From contig JAMXAE010000002.1 of NCBI GenBank assembly GCA_024281695.1, forward strand, positions 1 through 61,352: a stretch of 61,352 nt of DNA. Reading direction: 5' to 3'. Below the pieces are notes generated by a model. It made no database searches and had not been told where the DNA came from. It saw only the letters and a list, made by a program, of their open reading frames with translations. Position numbers and translations under genes: made by a program. Below are positions 19,829 through 28,229 of the stretch, piece after piece. Position 1 is the first letter of the stretch. Each line of letters opens with the position of its first letter. The DNA comes from Nitrosomonas sp. Its GTDB lineage: Bacteria > Pseudomonadota > Gammaproteobacteria > Burkholderiales > Nitrosomonadaceae.

Positions 19829-20110
19829 TTATCCAGACTTATTCCTTAGGAATTCAAAATCTTTCCCATTGAGATCAAATATATTTAGCTCACTGTCGAT
19901 TTCCATTTCAGCTTCGAGCCAATCTTGCAATGTATCTGTTTCATTGCCTTTGAAGCCGCGTTTTTCAGCCCGATAATAAGCGGCAGTGGCAATCATTGTC
20001 TGACGATCAATATCCTTTTTTTCGTTAATTGATTGGTTAGAGAGGGTGTTTTTTCTTCTTCTGGGAGTGTCTGATTCTTTAGTAATGATTTCAATAACTT
20101 CGCTTTGCAT
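19829..20110 (-). CDS. DUF2934 family protein
   Basis: 93 residues, cytoplasmic. The C-terminal half carries the DUF2934 pattern IATAAYYRAEKRGF...DWLEAEMEID. The N-terminus is charged (Lys/Arg/Ser/Thr) and probably disordered. GAGGAG lies upstream of ATG 20110. Such proteins are common in stress or environmental-response clusters; no function is known. Confidence 0.75.
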   Translation of the reverse strand: MQSEVIEIITKESDTPRRRKNTLSNQSINEKKDIDRQTMIATAAYYRAEKRGFKGNETDTLQDWLEAEMEIDSELNIFDLNGKDFEFLRNKSG

Positions 20111-20614
20111 TTGATAGATCTCCTCTATGTATTTGAATTACGTGAATACATTGAATTTACCCAACATTCATGCGTGTAATTCTAAGCTGATTCGTAAGAA
20201 ATGCTCAAAAAATGCTACATTATTTGCAAGATAAATGTCTTGATCGAAGGCATTTATCTATTTTTAATAATAATCCAAACGCTTCAAATAAAGTGTAGGA
20301 AAATACTTTTTTTTGACCCAGAAAATTCCTTAGTAATTAACCGAACTAGGATATTTCTCTGTAAATACTGATACTAATCTCTTAGAGTTTAATTCCTCGC
20401 TCTTAGGGCGTAGCGAGTTGGAAACCAGTAATTTGAAGGGTACATCTCCCTCTTTCCCGCTTGCAGCGGAGTGCTTTATCGAACCAATCTTAACATTCAA
20501 TGAGAATAATTAAATGTTTTACCAAGGATTCAAGTACTACAGTACTATACTTCAATAGCAACCTTCAAATCAGGTTGAGCAGTACCCAATCAATAGGTTT
20601 ATCGCCTACTGGCA
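20111..20614. other. 504-base spacer with two hairpins
   Basis: No credible gene. At about 20397-20420 CTCGCT and AGCGAG enclose a ten-base loop (CTTAGGGCGT), and at about 20458-20471 CCGCT and AGCGG enclose TGC. A candidate remnant of a transposon end or of a structured RNA; not identified. Confidence 0.35.
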
Positions 20615-21064
20615 TTATGGGCGATGCCGTATTTCTTTTTTCTGCTCGTACCTAACCAGCTTCGCGAGATCAAGCAATTCTTCAGACAGTAATTCCAATA
20701 TGTCGTCTAAAGTAAGTATGCCTATCAATTCTCCGTCTTCATCCACGACTGGTAAACGTCGAATAGTTTTTCGTCGCATCAATTGGATTGCTTCGAAAGT
20801 AGAGGTGCTCTCTTTGAGCGTAAACACTTCTGCTGCCATGATATCGCCTACGGTGATCACAGCTTCATCAAGTTCTGTTGCTAAAACTTCCACCACAAGA
20901 TCACGGTCAGTGACAACACCTACAGGTATTGTGCGGCCATTGATATTATCAATCACAATAATTGCCCCCACATGAAATTTACGCATCAATTTGGCAGCTT
21001 CTAAGACTGTTGCATCACGCTGAATAGTGATCATTTCACGATTAAAAATTTCACGAATAGTCAT
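20615..21064 (-). CDS. CBS-domain pair protein
   Basis: 149 residues made of two CBS domains (first about residues 1-60, second about 70-130), with TVLEAAKLMRKFHVGAIIVID, VGVVTDRDLVVEV and the second-domain LPVVDEDGELIGILTLDDIL. Such free-standing modules bind adenine nucleotides. ATG 21064 is preferred over GTG 21067, with AAGGAGAG upstream. Directly downstream of the broken BCAM0308-family gene, same strand. Confidence 0.92.
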   Translation of the reverse strand: MTIREIFNREMITIQRDATVLEAAKLMRKFHVGAIIVIDNINGRTIPVGVVTDRDLVVEVLATELDEAVITVGDIMAAEVFTLKESTSTFEAIQLMRRKTIRRLPVVDEDGELIGILTLDDILELLSEELLDLAKLVRYEQKKEIRHRP

Positions 21065-21124
21065 CACACTCTCCTTTAATTTTTTGCTGAAAAGTCTAAA
21101 CGGATTAGATAATGCATATCTAAA

Positions 21125-21626
21125 TTAGCGTGACCAATGCATACGCAATAGGTTCTCTGATGGACTGTAGTGAAATTCCAGATCGCCTTGGCATGCATTA
21201 TGGACGGCTTTACCGATACCGCGAGCCAGATGAATATCGGTAGTTGTTTCAACACAACGTTATCCTTCTCTTCGATTGCCATGATCCGCTTTAGCGGATG
21301 TTCAGTTTTCTCTCTTTCTTCAACATGATGGATAAGATGCATGGTCTCATCTCGATGCACAATGAAGAAATCTCCTTGCAAAGTTACAAAGCCGGCAGGA
21401 TTTTGTTCAAGCATTCGCTGGCATGCGGGGCAATTGTGCTGATGTGATTTTGCCGGAGGTTGAATCCACTCCATCGTCCTGCATGAAATACTGCGTTGCA
21501 CTGTGGACAAACTGACAGCTCAGAAGGTTTGCCTTTGGTTGTATATGTGTCGTGAATGTGTTCTTGAAAAATACTATCGTGGCGAGCAATTTGATGAGAA
21601 CCCGGAGGTGTATTTTTTGTACCCAT
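21125..21626 (-). pseudogene. BCAM0308-family protein interrupted by two single-base deletions
   Basis: From ATG 21626 (AGGAG upstream) the frame reads MGTKNTPPGSHQIARHDSIF through CPQCNAVFHAGRW. The continuation EWIQPPAKSHQHNCPACQRM is in the next frame, so one base is missing near 21475. A second base is missing near 21252: after EEKDNVV the homologous VETTTDIHLARGIGKAVHNA and ending LLRMHWSR lie in another frame, with TAA at 21125-21127. Repaired, the protein would have about 167 residues with two CPxC zinc-type motifs. The family is named after a gene of the Burkholderia cenocepacia low-oxygen-activated locus. Real decay or sequencing error cannot be separated here. Confidence 0.8.
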
Positions 21627-22150
21627 GATTAATCTCCTCTGATGCAGCTTAATTGTTTTAAAAATAGAATAAAATGTAATCATCCACATGGCAACGATTT
21701 AACGCTTAGAATAACAATATCAACTTACTTTTTAATCTTGCTCGCTTTAACAATTTTGTCAAGCATTCCTATAGGAGAGAATGATTATGTGTTGATATTT
21801 CGAATAGTTATACGAGAAATGGCCGAGTATGGCTAATTAATGCGGAATATTGGTGATCTAGCAATCCATTGGGGAATTGTCTGCATTGCAGAAATAGGCT
21901 CAAAATGCTTAGGTGCTTGGCATGCGATTAAAAGATTTGAATTGTTTGCATTGAAGCTGTATTCGCTTATGTATTTTTATAGTAGAGGTAGCTTAATGTT
22001 TGCGATTCTAATCTCTTCGATAGTTTTATTAGATTCTTGATATTCAATCCAGCCGATAAAAGCCTGGAAAAATTGCATTTTTCTTGATGTGGTCTTATGG
22101 CATAAAATGGATTAAATCGGTATCACAGATAATCCTTAAAAGGAATCTAC
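21627..22150. other. spacer of about 520 bases without a supported gene
   Basis: AT-rich. Two short open frames (21642-21836 and 21840-22040, rightward) lack ribosome binding sites and resemble no family I know. Promoters for the divergent genes on either side are expected here. Confidence 0.4.
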
Positions 22151-22780
22151 ATGATGTTTGCAAATCGTATTGCAGCGGCTAGGAAACTGGTTGAAGCGCT
22201 GTCTGATTATCGTGATAAAAATCCTTTGATATTGGCGATTCCGAGAGGTGCTGTGCCGATGGCGAAATTGATTGCCGAGCAATTAAAGGGTGAAATGGAT
22301 GTGGTATTGGTGCGTAAATTACGCGCGCCGGGCAATCCGGAATTTGCAATCGGCTCGATAGATGAAAGTGGCTGGATTTATCTGACGGAATATGCTCAGC
22401 AAGTAGGTGCTGATCAGGATTATATTAATGCGGAAGTGACTGAGCAGGCAAAAATTATCCGCCAGCGGCGTACTCAATATACGCCCGAGCGTCCACCCAT
22501 CGGTCCCGCTGGACGAATCGTCATTATTATTGATGATGGATTGGCGACGGGCTCGACCATGATCGCGGCATTGCACGCACTGCGCAATCAGAAACCTGCC
22601 GAATTAGTTTGTGCCATTCCGGTGGCGCCCCCTGAAACACTGAGAAAATTACAGGATAAAGCGGATCGTATAGTTTGTTTGTCGTCTTCCGATAATTTTT
22701 GCGCGGTGGGGCAGTTTTATACGGATTTTCCGCAAGTCACTGATGAAGAGGTGATTGCCTGTTTAATGGGCACAGCTTGA
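22151..22780 (+). CDS. phosphoribosyltransferase
   Basis: 209-residue type I PRTase. The PRPP-binding motif is clear: VIIIDDGLATGSTMIAAL at about residues 120-137. N-terminal LAIPRGAVPMAKLIAE and VVLVRKLRAPGNPEFAIGSI match the stand-alone PRTases often linked to dienelactone-hydrolase-like proteins. AAGGAA precedes ATG 22151 (ATG 22154 also possible). Substrate base unknown; not one of the purine salvage enzymes by sequence. Confidence 0.9.
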   Translation: MMFANRIAAARKLVEALSDYRDKNPLILAIPRGAVPMAKLIAEQLKGEMDVVLVRKLRAPGNPEFAIGSIDESGWIYLTEYAQQVGADQDYINAEVTEQAKIIRQRRTQYTPERPPIGPAGRIVIIIDDGLATGSTMIAALHALRNQKPAELVCAIPVAPPETLRKLQDKADRIVCLSSSDNFCAVGQFYTDFPQVTDEEVIACLMGTA

Positions 22781-22871
22781 TCACACAGGGCTAAAGTGCG
22801 CATTCTTATCAAGAAACTTGAAATCAAACTCAATGGCTAAACTTATATAATCATTTACCGGGAGATTATTG

Positions 22872-23372
22872 ATGATACGAAATCCTATTGATGTTGCTAC
22901 GCGCGTAAGTCCTCATTTATCCGCCTTGATTGAGAATCGAATCAATCGATCAGGCGATGATCAATACATCACGCTTGAGACTATTCATGAGTTTGTAACC
23001 GATTTGCTGTCTGATGCATTTGCTGAATCCGAGCAGTTGCATCACTTTGATATCAATGAATCTTTGTTGGATGAACTGAATGCACTCATCGAAGAATTTG
23101 GTGAAACAGCATTAGCCATCGATTTCGTACAAGAGATGGCAAGTGAGCCCTTGTCCCGAGTAATTGATTCTGTGATGAATGATCGAGACCGTAATAGTCC
23201 GCCAACACTTGCAATGATCAAGGACGCGATGATTTCGGGTCTATCTGCAAGCTTGGTAGGTGCAGGTGTATTAGAGGAAGACGAGGACGATGTGCTGCTG
23301 GAGGAAATCGATGCATTGATCGACCGGTATGGCGCCGATGCATTGGCAGAAGAATTTATACGTTACGAGTAA
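22872..23372 (+). CDS. hypothetical acidic protein with an internal duplication
   Basis: 166 residues, cytoplasmic, strongly acidic, helical. Two related segments, DELNALIEEFGETALAIDFV (about residues 70-90) and EEIDALIDRYGADALAEEFI (about 140-160), show an internal duplication; a DEDD run precedes the second. ATG 22872 is seven bases after GGGAG; TTG 22869 is the alternative. I do not recognise the family. Confidence 0.65.
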   Translation: MIRNPIDVATRVSPHLSALIENRINRSGDDQYITLETIHEFVTDLLSDAFAESEQLHHFDINESLLDELNALIEEFGETALAIDFVQEMASEPLSRVIDSVMNDRDRNSPPTLAMIKDAMISGLSASLVGAGVLEEDEDDVLLEEIDALIDRYGADALAEEFIRYE

Positions 23373-23475
23373 TAATTCGCTTGCATGATAGAGGTTTTAA
23401 CTATAATGAGAATGAACCTTAGACAAAATTCTAAATCGAATAATTTTACGTTCTTTATTGTGTTCTTATTGACCT

Positions 23476-23931
23476 ATGTATCTCGATAAAATCTATACAC
23501 TGAAAACAGGCGTTAGTTTTAAAGTTTCAACGATAGCTTTGCAGGAGCTGATTACAAATGCGTTGAATAAAAGAACGGATCTTGCTGGATTGGAAAGTGT
23601 TCGCTGCGTGAAGGACTTATATGCCTATTTAGCCGTTATTGTCTATGAAGGGGCTGAAGATTTTATAAACAGGCGATCTTGCTGGGCGAATAAACAAATC
23701 AAAGCTAATTTAATTGCAGGAAAACCCGTTTCATTCAATAGTTTTTGTAATCTGTTCTGGCGGGATCTGGATGAAGATGATCCAGACGGCGATGAATGGC
23801 AGCAATTGATTGCAAGTGACGGGTTTTATTCTCAGTTAGTTGTTTTTATGAATAAGCTTAGAATAGCTAAACGAAACTTGCAACAATATAAAGAAACAAT
23901 TCCTGATGGTATCTTGGTTCAGTTTAAGTAG
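23476..23931 (+). CDS. hypothetical protein
   Basis: 151 residues, no signal peptide or membrane helix. Contains an acidic patch (WRDLDEDDPDGDEW) in its middle and a helical, Lys/Arg-containing C-terminus. There is no clear Shine-Dalgarno before ATG 23476. Not recognised. Coding is supported by length and by composition similar to the neighbours only. Confidence 0.5.
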   Translation: MYLDKIYTLKTGVSFKVSTIALQELITNALNKRTDLAGLESVRCVKDLYAYLAVIVYEGAEDFINRRSCWANKQIKANLIAGKPVSFNSFCNLFWRDLDEDDPDGDEWQQLIASDGFYSQLVVFMNKLRIAKRNLQQYKETIPDGILVQFK

Positions 23932-24297
23932 TTCGATATGCAAAGGAACTCTAGTAGGTTTGGCCTTTGGTCTAAAGATAGAGAGCTAAACGACACGGTG
24001 GTGAATTTGAAGGCTGTCAATTATATCTGTATAAGATAAGCGGCTTGTCATTATCTAAGCGATATCTAGTTAAGATGTTTAAATCGGCTTAAAGTGTTCC
24101 AACGCTAGGACGAGCTTGCTTACTGGAAGTAGGCACAGTGAGCAAATTCCTTATACAAAAGGCCAAGCCGATAGCTGTGATATATTTCATTTTTACTAAC
24201 AAACTAATTGAATTAGATCCATTTGGTTTGTTAGGTTTAATAAGAAATAATCTAATCTATCTAGCTTGACCGAAGTACAAATTACTAGTAATTATTC
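23932..24297. other. 366-base spacer with nested inverted repeats
   Basis: GTTTGGCCTTTGGT at about 23958 is similar to the reverse complement of ACAAAAGGCCAAGC at about 24158, and AATCGGCTT at about 24083 pairs with AAGCCGAT at about 24167. No gene found. Could be a degenerate mobile element or a transcribed structure. Confidence 0.3.
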
Positions 24298-24519
24298 TTA
24301 TTTCTTAGGATTTTTTATTTTAGCAGGACAGGTAACCATTTCACCATCAGTACGATCCTTGATTTTGTCACCTGCTTTCTTGCCTTCACATGCCATTTGA
24401 TTCAAGATATCTTGAGCTGATACAAACGGTAGCGCAGACTCTAGATTTCCACTTGCCAAAGTAACAGAAGAACCGAATAAAAAGATTGAAGCGAATGCCG
24501 CGATAAGAAATTTGTTCAT
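24298..24519 (-). CDS. small secreted hypothetical protein
   Basis: 73 residues with a convincing signal peptide (MNKFLIAAFASIFLFGSS, cleavage near TLAS) and a mature part of about 50 residues with two cysteines (ACEGKK and VTCPAK) that could form a disulfide. AGGAG precedes the ATG. Basic C-terminus. Not recognised. Confidence 0.65.
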   Translation of the reverse strand: MNKFLIAAFASIFLFGSSVTLASGNLESALPFVSAQDILNQMACEGKKAGDKIKDRTDGEMVTCPAKIKNPKK

Positions 24520-24846
24520 TTTTAACTCCTATATTATATTTTATGAAGGAAGCCAATTTTAACGCATCTGACTTTCCAAATATGAATTTATCACAATCAC
24601 AAATGTCATGGCCATTTCTTTTTAAAATCTTATGATTTGAAACAGTCAACTATAACATTATTTATAACTTGATCAAGCAAATCCAGAGAATGTTTTATAT
24701 TTTGCAGAATAATTAAGCATTCTACTTAATTAAACGACAAAAGAAGTATTTAAAATCAATTTATTTCAGGTTTTTTGCCATTCTCAGGTGGTGTGTGAAG
24801 TTCTCTAACTGTCTTGCGATTTATGACGCAGCTGATAAGAATAAAA
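24520..24846. other. spacer of 327 bases, nothing recognised
   Basis: AT-rich. Includes a weak inverted repeat (AATTAAG...CTTAATT at about 24710-24731). No gene or motif I can support. Confidence 0.4.
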
Positions 24847-25215
24847 CTAGATCAATATAGTAGCGGCAACGCGACGTCCTTCTTCAACCAATATATTATA
24901 GGTACGGCAACAAGCTTTTGTATCCATAATTTCAACTCCAATACCCTTTTTTATTAACTGACTGAGTAAAGACTGATCTGGAAACTGATGTTTGATGCCT
25001 GTACCCAGAATGATAATTTCAGGTGCGTGCGGTATCAGAACTTCGAAATGCTGAATCTCTAGTTGTGAAACTGATATTACTGGCCAGTCTTCAATCAGAT
25101 GATCGGGTAATACAATTAAACTTTTTTCATAACGAGCATGATTAACCAATACATACTCATCGCCGTAGCCAGTGAAAATATACTGATGAGCAAAATTTGC
25201 CAAATGTAATTTCAA
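24847..25215 (-). CDS. Mth938-domain (DUF498) protein
   Basis: 122 residues of the Mth938/NDUFAF3-like fold. Landmarks: VLPDHLIEDWPV, HAPEIIILGTG, and the C-terminal GVEIMDTKACCRTYNIL followed by EGRRVAATIL. Starts at TTG 25215 behind AAAGGGA. Bacterial role unknown. Confidence 0.85.
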   Translation of the reverse strand: MKLHLANFAHQYIFTGYGDEYVLVNHARYEKSLIVLPDHLIEDWPVISVSQLEIQHFEVLIPHAPEIIILGTGIKHQFPDQSLLSQLIKKGIGVEIMDTKACCRTYNILVEEGRRVAATILI

Positions 25216-25392
25216 TGATTTGATCCCTTTTATTTTGAATTTAGTGACTGTAATTATGCATTATTTAAATCAAAATACAATCATTGCTCTTTTTCTGAAC
25301 CATTAGTAATGTTGAATTACTGCATAATAAATTCTATTTCGGGATTATTAAGAAGCAGATGATTAATTTTCTTGCGTCAAATGATACTGAAT

Positions 25393-25656
25393 TCATTGCT
25401 TATTTTTGTTAGCTATTTTTTTTTCTATAAAATTAACTAAAGTCCCCAGAGTTTCAAATGTTTTAGCACTAATTTCATCATCATGAATCGAGATAGAAAA
25501 GTTCTTTTCTAAGGCTAAGATAATAGTAATTACTGCCACTGAATCAAGCTCAGGAATATTTCCTAGTAGAAAAGTATCGGATGTCATGGGGTTGAGTCGA
25601 TCATTTAAACCCAATATGTCAGATAAGATTTTTTTTATTTTAATGGTATGGTCCAT
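25393..25656 (-). CDS. acyl carrier protein
   Basis: 87 residues with the four-helix ACP pattern; the phosphopantetheine serine is in PELDSVAVITI at about residue 42. A DSV instead of DSL motif and the isolated position show that it is not the housekeeping AcpP. Similar free-standing ACPs occur with exosortase A-linked loci, and a TIGR04073 gene lies at 58739, but no such gene is adjacent. Partner synthase unknown. Confidence 0.88.
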   Translation of the reverse strand: MDHTIKIKKILSDILGLNDRLNPMTSDTFLLGNIPELDSVAVITIILALEKNFSISIHDDEISAKTFETLGTLVNFIEKKIANKNKQ

Positions 25657-25791
25657 TCTTTAATAGTAAATAAGCTTTTTATTTTTATAAATATTAGTTA
25701 GTTTCATAATTATAAGCTGATCAAGAATTGTGATCATTTTGTTTATATAATGAACAGTTCTTATAGTGATAAGATATGCTCGATTAATAAG

Positions 25792-26511
25792 TTACGGTTG
25801 TATCTCCACAACTGAATTAGTTCGTGCAAGTCCATTAAGAATTCGTCCCGATTTATTACGAACTTGAATAACTTGGCCTTCGGCTGCATCAGCTAAAGCA
25901 TGGCCTTCCGAACTGATACTAAATCCACGTCCTTGAATCACTAGACTAACCTTTTGACCACGTAAGATAGCATAAGGTGCACGTAGCATTTGTGGGCGGA
26001 ATGGTTGACCTGCATTAAGATTGGTGGTTGCAACTTTGCCGATTACTCGTGCTGTATCAGTGAATATGCCATCTGGCATTTGTGTCAAATTAACATTCTG
26101 TAGGGCTATATCTTCAAATACTAGTGTCTGTCCGATTGAAACAGGGCGTGCTATATATAATATATTGGCCATCACATTTATTTCAGCTTGAACATAAATG
26201 GTCCAAGTTGCAGGCTGGCTAATGCAGCGAACACCGATGGAAGTTTTTCCCCATAAACGCCCGCCCGCTGGGATGAAAGGCTCAGGTTCAGAGCACTTTG
26301 GCAAATTGAGACGCTGATCGATTTTATCTACATTCACCATAACCTGCCCAGATAATGTTGCAGTATTCCTGTAAACAAAATCTTCAACTATCTTTTTGAT
26401 CACAGAAATTTCTTGATATTGAGTAACAGACTCGTGCTGTGATGCAGACAAAGGGAAGGGGAAAATTGTAAGCACTAGCAGATTCAGGATAAATACTGAG
26501 TAACGTACCAT
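25792..26511 (-). CDS. flgA: flagellar basal body P-ring formation chaperone FlgA
   Basis: Periplasmic chaperone for P-ring assembly. 239 residues: signal peptide (about 1-24), an N-terminal segment with WGKTSIGVRC, and a C-terminal SAF domain with IARPVSIGQTLVFEDIALQ and RGQKVSLVIQGRGFSI. Divergent from flgB, the usual arrangement. No flgM follows it here. Confidence 0.93.
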   Translation of the reverse strand: MVRYSVFILNLLVLTIFPFPLSASQHESVTQYQEISVIKKIVEDFVYRNTATLSGQVMVNVDKIDQRLNLPKCSEPEPFIPAGGRLWGKTSIGVRCISQPATWTIYVQAEINVMANILYIARPVSIGQTLVFEDIALQNVNLTQMPDGIFTDTARVIGKVATTNLNAGQPFRPQMLRAPYAILRGQKVSLVIQGRGFSISSEGHALADAAEGQVIQVRNKSGRILNGLARTNSVVEIQP

Positions 26512-26664
26512 AATTTATTTAACCATTAATTTTTTGCCGCTTTCGGCAATTATTGCCACGATATCGGTATCTTACGCAAGTAATAAAAGATTTTCTTTTA
26601 AAGATAACCGCTATTTCATGTCTTTTTCGTCAGTTGGTCGACTAATTAATACAACTATCATACC

Positions 26665-26680
26665 TGGCATGTTAAATGCT
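26665..26680 (+). promoter_or_regulatory. candidate sigma54 promoter upstream of flgB
   Basis: TGGCATGTTAAATGCT has GG and GC separated by exactly ten bases, the -24/-12 spacing of RpoN promoters, and lies 42 bases before flgB. The -12 element is imperfect. Use of sigma54 for this operon is inference. Confidence 0.35.
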
Positions 26681-26721
26681 AATAAAAAGATTGAAAGATA
26701 TATTTAATTAGGATTCATGCA

Positions 26722-27132
26722 ATGATTAATAAACTTGATAAAGAACTAAATTTTCACCACCAAGCCTTAAGTTTACGAGCTGCAAGACAAGAGCTACTTT
26801 CAAGCAATGTAGCTAATGCAGATACTCCTAATTTCAAGGCGAAAGATATTGATTTCGCTAGTGTACTACGTGACAAGCTTTCATTGACTGCAAATACAGC
26901 CAAAGTTGGTTTAATAACAACATCTTCGGGACACATTAATGCTGAGACAACAGGCATTCTAGGAAACGGCCTATTATATCGCGTTCCTTTACAGCCTAGT
27001 GCAGATGGCAACACAGTGGATATGGATATGGAACGCACTCGATTCGCCGATAACTCAATAAAGTACGATGCAAGCATAACATTTATCACGAATGAATTTA
27101 GAAACTTATCATTAGCTATGCAGGAGAGATAA
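26722..27132 (+). CDS. flgB: flagellar basal-body rod protein FlgB
   Basis: Proximal rod subunit, 136 residues. [20 protein letters not shown] is the rod-family N-terminal signature, with C-terminal [20 protein letters not shown]. First gene of the rightward flgBCDEFGHIJKL series; two bases separate it from flgC. Confidence 0.96.
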   Translation: MINKLDKELNFHHQALSLRAARQELLSSNVANADTPNFKAKDIDFASVLRDKLSLTANTAKVGLITTSSGHINAETTGILGNGLLYRVPLQPSADGNTVDMDMERTRFADNSIKYDASITFITNEFRNLSLAMQER

Positions 27133-27134
27133 TT

Positions 27135-27539
27135 ATGTCTTTATTTAATGTATTTGATATAGCAAGCTCAGCGATGTCAGCGCAATCTCAACGTCTCAAT
27201 GTCGTTGCTAGTAATCTTTCAAATGCAGACAGTGTTACCAGTTCAACCGGTGAGCCATATCGCGGACGTCAAGTTGTTTTTAGTACATTACAAGCAGCAG
27301 CAAATGGTGCAAGTGGCGTTAAAGTTGCTGGTGTCATTCATGACCCATCTCCTATGAGGCAAGTATTCGAACCGAAACATCCGCTTGCAGATAAAAATGG
27401 GTATGTGACGATGCCTAATGTAAATGTTGTAGATGAAATGGTTAATATGATGTCTGCGTCACGCTCTTATCAGAATAGTGTGGATATGATGAATACTACC
27501 AAATCATTATTACAAAAAACTCTGACTCTTGGTCAATAA
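27135..27539 (+). CDS. flgC: flagellar basal-body rod protein FlgC
   Basis: Rod subunit, 134 residues. N-terminal [20 protein letters not shown] with NLSNADS, and C-terminal [20 protein letters not shown], which match FlgC. Two bases after flgB. Confidence 0.97.
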   Translation: MSLFNVFDIASSAMSAQSQRLNVVASNLSNADSVTSSTGEPYRGRQVVFSTLQAAANGASGVKVAGVIHDPSPMRQVFEPKHPLADKNGYVTMPNVNVVDEMVNMMSASRSYQNSVDMMNTTKSLLQKTLTLGQ

Positions 27540-27547
27540 AGGAGCAC

Positions 27548-28216
27548 ATGATGAGTTCAATTCAGCAAACCAATTCGCAAGTAGTTTCATCTGCAACAGC
27601 TACAGGTATCACAGCTAAAAAGGATGCTGAGAATCCACAGGATCGTTTTTTGAAGCTTCTGGTGACTCAGATGAAAAATCAGGATCCACTTAAACCTATG
27701 GATAACGCCGAAGTGACAAGTCAATTGGCTCAAATTAGCACGGTATCAGGTATCGATAAATTGAATACCACGCTTCAACTACTGACTTCTGATGTTGAAG
27801 ATAGCTTATCAGTAGAAGCGACGGGCATGATAGGACATAGTGCTTTTGTCCCTGGTACATCTATTTCTCTTAAGGGAAATGAAGCTGTAGCGGGCGTTGA
27901 ATTAACACAACCAGTTGATCAGTTGACAGTAACGATATTGGATAAATCAGGCATACCGGTTCGACATATGGATCTTGGTCCAAAGCCAGCAGGTATTAGC
28001 ACTATTCCCTGGGATGGTAAGACAGATAGTGGTACAAGTGCAGCCGAAGGAAACTATACTTTTGCTGTCGGTGCAAAGCAATCTGAAAATGATATAAAAG
28101 TCAATACGCTTTCGTTGGGTTTGGTAAAAAGCGTTTCATCTGGTGAGAATAGTGCACTACTTGATATGGGCGAATTAGGGCTCGTCAATTTATCTGACGT
28201 TAAACGGACATTTTAA
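27548..28216 (+). CDS. flgD: flagellar hook assembly (capping) protein FlgD
   Basis: Scaffold for hook polymerisation, 222 residues. N-terminal RFLKLLVTQMKNQDPLKPMD and TSQLAQISTVSGIDKLN are diagnostic; the C-terminal half has the FlgD tudor/FnIII-like region with IPWDGKTDSG. AAGGAG upstream; ATG 27551 has slightly better spacing. Confidence 0.97.
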   Translation: MMSSIQQTNSQVVSSATATGITAKKDAENPQDRFLKLLVTQMKNQDPLKPMDNAEVTSQLAQISTVSGIDKLNTTLQLLTSDVEDSLSVEATGMIGHSAFVPGTSISLKGNEAVAGVELTQPVDQLTVTILDKSGIPVRHMDLGPKPAGISTIPWDGKTDSGTSAAEGNYTFAVGAKQSENDIKVNTLSLGLVKSVSSGENSALLDMGELGLVNLSDVKRTF

Positions 28217-28229
28217 TTAGGAGATTATC

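Noticed and set aside
21642..22040. Two short rightward open frames of 64 and 66 codons
   Set aside because: No ribosome binding sites, AT-rich hydrophobic composition as expected by chance, no family resemblance.
22052..22059. GCCGATAA, a perfect FliA -10 box before the phosphoribosyltransferase gene
   Set aside because: The bases at -35 (ATTC) do not match TAAA, and the gene has no flagellar link.
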